10,152 bases of DNA from assembly GCA_943704525.1 (NCBI GenBank), contig CALSCQ010000222.1:1-10152 (forward strand). Direction: 5' to 3'. The translations under genes and the position numbers were made by a program. Origin of the DNA: Pigoraptor vietnamica (taxonomy: Eukaryota > Opisthokonta > Filasterea). The notes under the pieces were generated by a model, which saw only the letters and a list, made by a program, of their open reading frames with translations, was not told where the DNA came from and searched no databases. This document shows positions 6,317-10,152 of the stretch, piece by piece (the stretch's first letter is position 1; each line of letters begins with the position of its first letter).

Positions 6317-7101
6317 AGTAAAGATTTTTTTTGCCGGCGACTCACCGCCGCCATAACTGAAACTTCAGCAGGGCCCCGAATGTGATAGAGGTGCCCTGAA
6401 CGCTCTCGAAGAGCGCGGACACCGTGGTGGGCGGCGGACACGCTCCAACTGATTTAAGTCCTATCGATTGGGTCGCCAACTACATTGACTGATGGTCTCT
6501 GTATCACGTGACCGCTTTATTTCTTGTAAAGTGCCCGGTTGGTGACGTCCGTGGAACGTCAGGCGCATGTCTTGGGGCGCGATGGAATATGGAATTTGAA
6601 TCTTCTATCTGGGTGCGGCGCCGGGGAGCGGCCGAATGTCATTAATAGGAATAACCATGGCGGGGGCCTGCGGCAATCATGGTCTATTAAGCGTCGTATT
6701 CATTTGCGTGTTGTGAAACAAGTGCGCGCGGTCATCGATGTGCGTCAGCAGAGGCGCCGGCGAGCAATTCTGAGCTGGCGAATTCGGTTTTGGGGGCAGC
6801 CCATCAGCAGGATTCAAGCCGCCGTCGGCGGGAGCTGTATTGGTGCGCGTGCGTGCGTTTGCCGGTTTTCTGCAGCGTTGTGCCGCGTGTGTGCGTCAGT
6901 TGTGAGTCAGTGTGAAGGGACTGTGTTCCTTCGGTTTCGTGAGCGTGGTAACATTGTGACCGCTGTTTCCCCGGTGTACTCTCTATGTCTGTGAGTATAC
7001 GTGCGCGTTCTCGGTGAGCGTTGTACGCATTCCACTTGTCCGATTTGCGTGGGAGTGGGCTCGTTGGAAAGCTCTCAGACATCGGCAAATATGCTAATAC
7101 G

Positions 7102-7110
7102 TATATAAGG
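7102..7110 (+). promoter_or_regulatory. TATA box for the downstream plus-strand gene
   Basis: TATATAAGG is a near-ideal TATA box. A start about 30 bases on would put the mRNA 5' end near 7135 and give a leader of about 360 bases before ATG 7492. No other + gene lies between. Confidence 0.45.
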
Positions 7111-7179
7111 CGCGCGGTGTTGTGCGCGTGGCGTACTTTTGTATTATTTTGCGATCTTGTTGTCTTAATCGAAATTGGT

Positions 7180-7204
7180 TCACGGAATTGCTTTAATTCC
7201 GTGA
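7180..7204 (+). promoter_or_regulatory. 10-bp hairpin overlapping a splice-donor-like site
   Basis: TCACGGAATT (7180-7189) pairs perfectly with AATTCCGTGA (7195-7204) around a five-base loop, and two G-T pairs can extend it. The 3' arm enters GTGAGTGTAAG at 7201-7211, a donor-like sequence. A matching acceptor-like GTTATTTTTAG ends at 7375. If that leader intron is real, the hairpin would hide its donor. Structure seen; splicing inferred. Confidence 0.4.
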
Positions 7205-7491
7205 GTGTAAGTGTTCGGTGTAAGACAGTGTGTCAGGCCGGGCTCTACGAGTTCGCATATCACTGTGTCCTCTTCACACACTCTCCATCTCCCACTGATT
7301 TAGCCCGCCCGGTGGCTGAGATCTTTGGCTCGGTGAAGTTTGTTCGTTCAATCGTGGAAAAATAGTTATTTTTAGTCTTGTTCGGCTTCACGTGATCGTC
7401 GCGCTTTACATTACCCTGCTGGAAAAAATGATACTAACTGAACCTATTTTCGTAAAAAACATACATAAATTGACGACACAAAGACGATAGG

Positions 7492-7991
7492 ATGGCTTCG
7501 CTTTCTGAAAAATGTCGCCAGGAGCGCAACCTCTGCCAAGAATGTGGAATTGACATGGGCGTCGACAACCCTCGCCAACTTTGTAACCGAAAACATGGTG
7601 TCCCGGCACTGGCTCAGCCGGCCAACAGGACCCATATATTCTCAGCCATCCAGAGATTGGCACGCCCGATAAGCAGCCCAATGATTTTGGGAACGATTCC
7701 GGGAGGGTCGCTGAATCATTCGGCTGGGTGCGCGTCGCGGATCCCCGCAATGTGCTCATCAACAATACCCCTTCAAAACCCATTACTGAAATCAGCATAT
7801 TGGATGGGAGAACCGTCATCATCCAATACTCAGTCGAGGAGTTCTACTCCACCTTTCCTGACGCGGCGGACGAATTCATCGCTGAACTCATCAAAATGGG
7901 AATCGTCAAGATTGACCTCCCCTGTCAGACGCACATTGCAACATTTGTCACTTCCGTGGATGCGCTTTTAGAGCAAGTTCGGCGGCATTAA
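7492..7991 (+). CDS. Zinc-ribbon-like protein of about 166 residues, interrupted by one frame change
   Basis: The ATG at 7492 has a good context (AGGATGG). Frame 1 codes MASLSEKCRQERNLCQECG and DMGVDNPRQLCNRK. The next Cys of the pattern appears only in frame 3 (KTWCPGTGSAGQQ), about 7588 onward, which then stays open to TAA 7989-7991 through FGWVRVADPRNVLI, SILDGRTVIIQYSVEEFY and HIATFVTSVDALLEQVRRH. Joined, the cysteines read C-x2-C-x12-C-x5-C, a plausible zinc ribbon. The join needs one more A in the AAAA run at 7588-7592. Frame 3 alone cannot be the gene from its start because it has a TAA at 7584. I do not recognise the C-terminal domain, and no function is assigned. Its stop lies 6 bp from the stop of the convergent kinase. 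TATA and leader elements are upstream. Confidence is high for the C-terminal frame, moderate for the join. Confidence 0.6.
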
Positions 7992-7997
7992 TACTCC

Positions 7998-9413
7998 TTA
8001 ACGACACGCCAAACTGGCAGTTGGGATGCTTATTGAGTTTGCGCTAAATAGCGTGCGCTGTGATTTGCAAATTCGTAAAGCTTCAACCAGCACTGCCAAA
8101 AGTTGCGGATATCGACCACAAAGGACGTCACGCAGATTAATAACTTCCACCTCCTCCGTTGGCTTACTTGTTAGTACATAAACCACTCGTTTGAATGTGT
8201 CAACTAGGTACGCTTTTCGTTCCGTTTGTTGCACTTGAAATATGCCTCTCCTTATGTGAAACACACACATGTGGCTTGACCCAGTAAAGTCATGAATGGC
8301 TCCATGGCAATTAAAGACTGGGCCGTCCATACTCTGCGTTCTAGAGCACTCAAATGTCCTCAACTGGGCAGAGCGATGGTTGCTGGATGTGCTCTTACCT
8401 CGCGTCGGTAGTTCGCAAGCTGTTTGTGGCCGTGGCAACATTGCATGATTTGCAGCCAGCTGCTTTGCTCTAACATAGAATGTGTCTCTGGACTGTGAGG
8501 ATGAGGAAAACATCATGGTCGTGATACCATCTGATGTTTCGAAGATTAGCCCTTCCGGGTGCTGTGCAAATCTAGAAATCCACGGCACGGGCAACTCTGC
8601 AGTCCGAATTGCAGATGTAAATCGCTGCTTAGCTCTGAACACCTTGCTAAATGCAGTCCGTCTTGCCGAAGGTGCAATCGTCGTCCAACTGAAAAACGGA
8701 TGCTGCAGCAGCTGTTCTGAAAGCGCACGCTCCCCCTCGTTCACGAATACCATCGAAAAGAACGACTTGAGAGTGGAAAACCCGCCTCCTTCGGCTTCCG
8801 AATAAGTATACCCAATGTTTCGTATGCGCGCGTATGTCTCCTTTTTTGTTTCAGCCGCAAACGGAGCCACACCAAATGCGATTACATAGATAAAGACGCC
8901 CACGGACCACATGTCAGTCTTGTACGAGCAACCGCGGCGTTCGACCATTTCTGGCGCAAGATAATTGGCTGTCCCGCACCTTTGCGTGTCCCCAATATTG
9001 CGCGTGGCAAGCCCAAAATCGCCCAGCTTGAGGGTCATGTCGGCCTTGAGGAATGCATTGTGCGGCTTGATGTCCCTATGGACGATCCCTTTGCTGTGAA
9101 CATATGCCACTGCTGATAAGAGCTGTCGCCCAAACTTCTGGACCTCACTCTCTAGCAATTTTCGCTTAATTGCTTTGGTGTATAAGTGAAGAGAACCCAG
9201 CTCACACATCTCAAACAAGAGGGCAGGTCCCTCTTTGTCAGTAAAGAGAGTACCCACCATTCTGACAATGTGGGGATGTTCCCCTAACACAATGTTCGCA
9301 TCGTGCTCGTCTAAGTACATTTTGTCTGAACAACCTTTTAGAACGACGTCCTGTCCATCGTCTGTCTCTACGGCGTAACATTTTGCAAATGCACCTTGAG
9401 CAAGGAGGTGCAT
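7998..9413 (-). CDS. Polo-like serine/threonine kinase with two polo boxes
   Basis: This is predicted to phosphorylate mitotic and centrosomal or basal-body targets after docking through its polo boxes. Numbered from ATG 9413: loop LLAQGAFAKCYAV (3-15, with the PLK-type FAKC), Lys26, Glu36, HRDIKPHN (112-119), DFG (132-134), CGTANYLAPE (146-155), and the PLK signature KETYARI (191-197). Polo box 1 starts near PVPWISRFA (275-283, with the conserved Trp278), and polo box 2 spans about 374-448 (HMCVFHIRRGIFQV onward). Oddities: the linker between kinase and polo box 1 is about 30 residues, far shorter than in animal PLK1. The position of PLK1 Thr210 is Gln144, with Thr143 just before it. The first loop glycine is Ala. 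The frame is open upstream to 9470 without an ATG and is preceded by an acceptor-like TTTGTCACAG ending at 9449, so an N-terminal exon is likely missing. Confidence 0.88.
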   Translation of the reverse strand: MHLLAQGAFAKCYAVETDDGQDVVLKGCSDKMYLDEHDANIVLGEHPHIVRMVGTLFTDKEGPALLFEMCELGSLHLYTKAIKRKLLESEVQKFGRQLLSAVAYVHSKGIVHRDIKPHNAFLKADMTLKLGDFGLATRNIGDTQRCGTANYLAPEMVERRGCSYKTDMWSVGVFIYVIAFGVAPFAAETKKETYARIRNIGYTYSEAEGGGFSTLKSFFSMVFVNEGERALSEQLLQHPFFSWTTIAPSARRTAFSKVFRAKQRFTSAIRTAELPVPWISRFAQHPEGLIFETSDGITTMMFSSSSQSRDTFYVRAKQLAANHAMLPRPQTACELPTRGKSTSSNHRSAQLRTFECSRTQSMDGPVFNCHGAIHDFTGSSHMCVFHIRRGIFQVQQTERKAYLVDTFKRVVYVLTSKPTEEVEVINLRDVLCGRYPQLLAVLVEALRICKSQRTLFSANSISIPTASLACR

Positions 9414-9434
9414 AACGGCTACACCCTCCAACAC

Positions 9435-9677
9435 GTCTTCACCTTTAGCTGTGACAAATTGAATGCTTATTCATTTTTTCCCCTGCGCGTATCCGCCGCG
9501 CACCACGGAGCCGTGTTCGTGTCAGTAGATCAGTTCAAGCACATTTTCAGAATGTGATTGAGACTTGCTCAAGGCAACCAAAACGACGCACATTGTCATA
9601 TCTTTTGTTTATTCACACTGGTCAAGATTCCTTGCCCCGTTTTGCAAACTGAAAACCGAATACTTGACGGGTCGGCC
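9435..9677. other. Spacer between two minus-strand genes
   Basis: It holds a probable 5' continuation of the kinase frame (up to 9470), an acceptor-like site at about 9449, a short minus upstream frame starting ATG 9474 that ends after nine codons, and an AATAAA for the next gene. Nothing else seen. Confidence 0.4.
9608..9613 (-). promoter_or_regulatory. AATAAA polyadenylation-like signal on the minus strand
   Basis: TTTATT on + reads AATAAA on -, 64 bases beyond the stop of the gene at 9678-10139. Position and sequence fit a poly(A) signal for that gene. Confidence 0.45.
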
Positions 9678-10139
9678 TCAAAAGTTGTACTCAAAGAAGA
9701 GATCTAGCACCTTTGCAAAGAGCGCCGCCGAACAGCCGTGAATCACCAATACTTCACGCTCCCCTCGCCGGGAAATGGTCACCTGCACGTGCAAGTTAGC
9801 CCTAGACTTCGGAACAAAGTTCTCCATTCCCATGCCAGTGTTCCAATAATCGGGCTTCTCAATGCGGGGAGTATCTGCCTCAACAACCTTCTCCACCTCA
9901 AAGCCCCTGGTCAGAATCATGTTGTTTAGCCGCACAAAACGCTTTCCACCAGCAAAGTGGACATTGAGCGTCTGGTGACCATCGGTAATTCGGTACTCGT
10001 CATTTGACACCTTCTCCACTGTGACTTCCTCGTTCACGACTTCTTCCGCCTCCGAACCCTCGTCAGCTCCTGTCAGAGGATTGACAGGCCGACGAACGTC
10101 GGAGCCAGCGAACAGCCCAGAGTCCGCAATGGACGGCAT
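9678..10139 (-). CDS. Unrecognised protein, 153 residues or more, possibly partial
   Basis: The frame ends at TGA 9680-9678. ATG 10139-10137 (context AAGATGC) is a reasonable start, but the frame is open to the window edge without a stop, so the start may lie outside. The N-terminus (MPSIADSGLFAGSDVRR) is polar, residues 26-48 are strongly acidic (ADEGSEAEEVVNEEVTVEK), and the rest alternates hydrophobic and charged residues like beta strands (EYRITDGHQTLNVHF, KRFVRLNN, ANLHVQVTISRRGEREVLVI). It ends in an amphipathic helix, AALFAKVLDLFFEYNF. There is no signal peptide or membrane span. I recognise no family. It is in tandem with the kinase, 243 or more bases apart, and has an AATAAA downstream. 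Confidence 0.65.
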   Translation of the reverse strand: MPSIADSGLFAGSDVRRPVNPLTGADEGSEAEEVVNEEVTVEKVSNDEYRITDGHQTLNVHFAGGKRFVRLNNMILTRGFEVEKVVEADTPRIEKPDYWNTGMGMENFVPKSRANLHVQVTISRRGEREVLVIHGCSAALFAKVLDLFFEYNF

Positions 10140-10152
10140 CTTGCCATTCTGC

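Larger units (their letters stand above)
6317..7427. other. Long intergenic interval with promoter-like elements, no gene seen
   Basis: This separates the divergent phosphotransferase-like (-) and zinc-ribbon-like (+) genes. A plus frame at 6539-6994 (starting GTG, Arg/Cys-rich) and a minus frame at 6804-7088 look spurious. CCAAT reads on - at 6471-6467. From about 6830 to 7080 the plus strand is GT-rich with many TGTG and GTGCG runs and several GTGAG steps. A TATA box (7102) and a hairpin (7180-7204) follow. A stretch at 6581-6720 has a faint resemblance to SSU rRNA, discussed under findings. Confidence 0.5.

Noticed and set aside
6299-6354. A short first exon ATGGCGGCG followed by the donor GTGAGT on the minus strand, spliced into the phosphotransferase-like gene
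   Set aside because: The nearest acceptor (AAAAG ending at 6300) gives the wrong phase for the 484-residue frame, and the ATG at 6316 is in frame without splicing.
6539-6994. Plus-strand frame of 151 codons
   Set aside because: It starts at GTG, is Arg/Cys-rich in a GT-rich region, and has no recognisable domain.
7406-7822. Minus-strand frame of 138 codons opposite the zinc-ribbon-like gene
   Set aside because: The plus strand shows the cysteine pattern and a better composition; this is its antisense shadow.
8482-8805. Plus-strand frame within the kinase gene
   Set aside because: It is antisense to the kinase-polo-box region, which explains the open frame.
1-10152. tRNA genes and CRISPR arrays
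   Set aside because: No T-loop consensus (GGTTCRANNC) with supporting arms was seen on either strand, and no regularly spaced repeats.

Overview
This window most likely comes from a nuclear genome of a microbial eukaryote whose lineage I cannot name. The best evidence is a polo-like kinase with a kinase domain followed by two polo boxes, a eukaryote-only architecture. A TATA box, AATAAA signals near 3' ends, purine-rich Kozak-like starts (AAGATGG, AGGATGG) and wide gene-poor gaps agree with this. No rRNA operon, tRNA or CRISPR array was found. The coding frames are mostly intronless as read here, but a few good splice-like sites exist and gene ends at splice sites cannot be excluded.

Layout. 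1-113 is the 3' end of a gene on +, whose stop codon lies inside a 24-bp tandem duplication. 333-677 holds a short unrecognised + gene preceded by two competing hairpins. 982-2819 is an apparent 1.84-kb element with imperfect terminal inverted repeats, no recognisable transposase, and subterminal clusters of the motif TATGCCTA/GCCTA and several palindromes. 2820-3526 is gene-poor, apart from an open minus frame with one hydrophobic segment. 3527-4384 is a shikimate-dehydrogenase-like gene (HI0607/SdhL type) broken into three frames. It converges, across an 8-bp-stem inverted repeat, on two minus-strand frames: an unknown 126-residue frame (4460-4840) and an aminoglycoside-phosphotransferase-fold protein of 484 residues (4862-6316). 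6317-7427 is noncoding as far as I can see, with a TATA box and a strong hairpin that overlaps a splice-donor-like site. 7492-7991 is a zinc-ribbon-like + gene that also changes frame once. It converges, with only 6 bp between stops, on the polo-like kinase (7998-9413, -). 9678-10139 is an unrecognised minus gene that may continue beyond the right edge.

How the genes relate. The kinase would act in cell division. The dehydrogenase-like and phosphotransferase-like genes resemble families best known in bacteria and sit tail to tail, which hints at acquisition by transfer, but nothing ties them to one pathway. No operon or defence-type system is evident.

The most notable signals are the TIR-bounded element with its dedicated motif clusters, and the recurrence of single-nucleotide frame changes in two otherwise well-preserved genes. 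The latter could be sequencing error, early pseudogene decay, frameshifting or transcript editing; the DNA alone cannot separate these.
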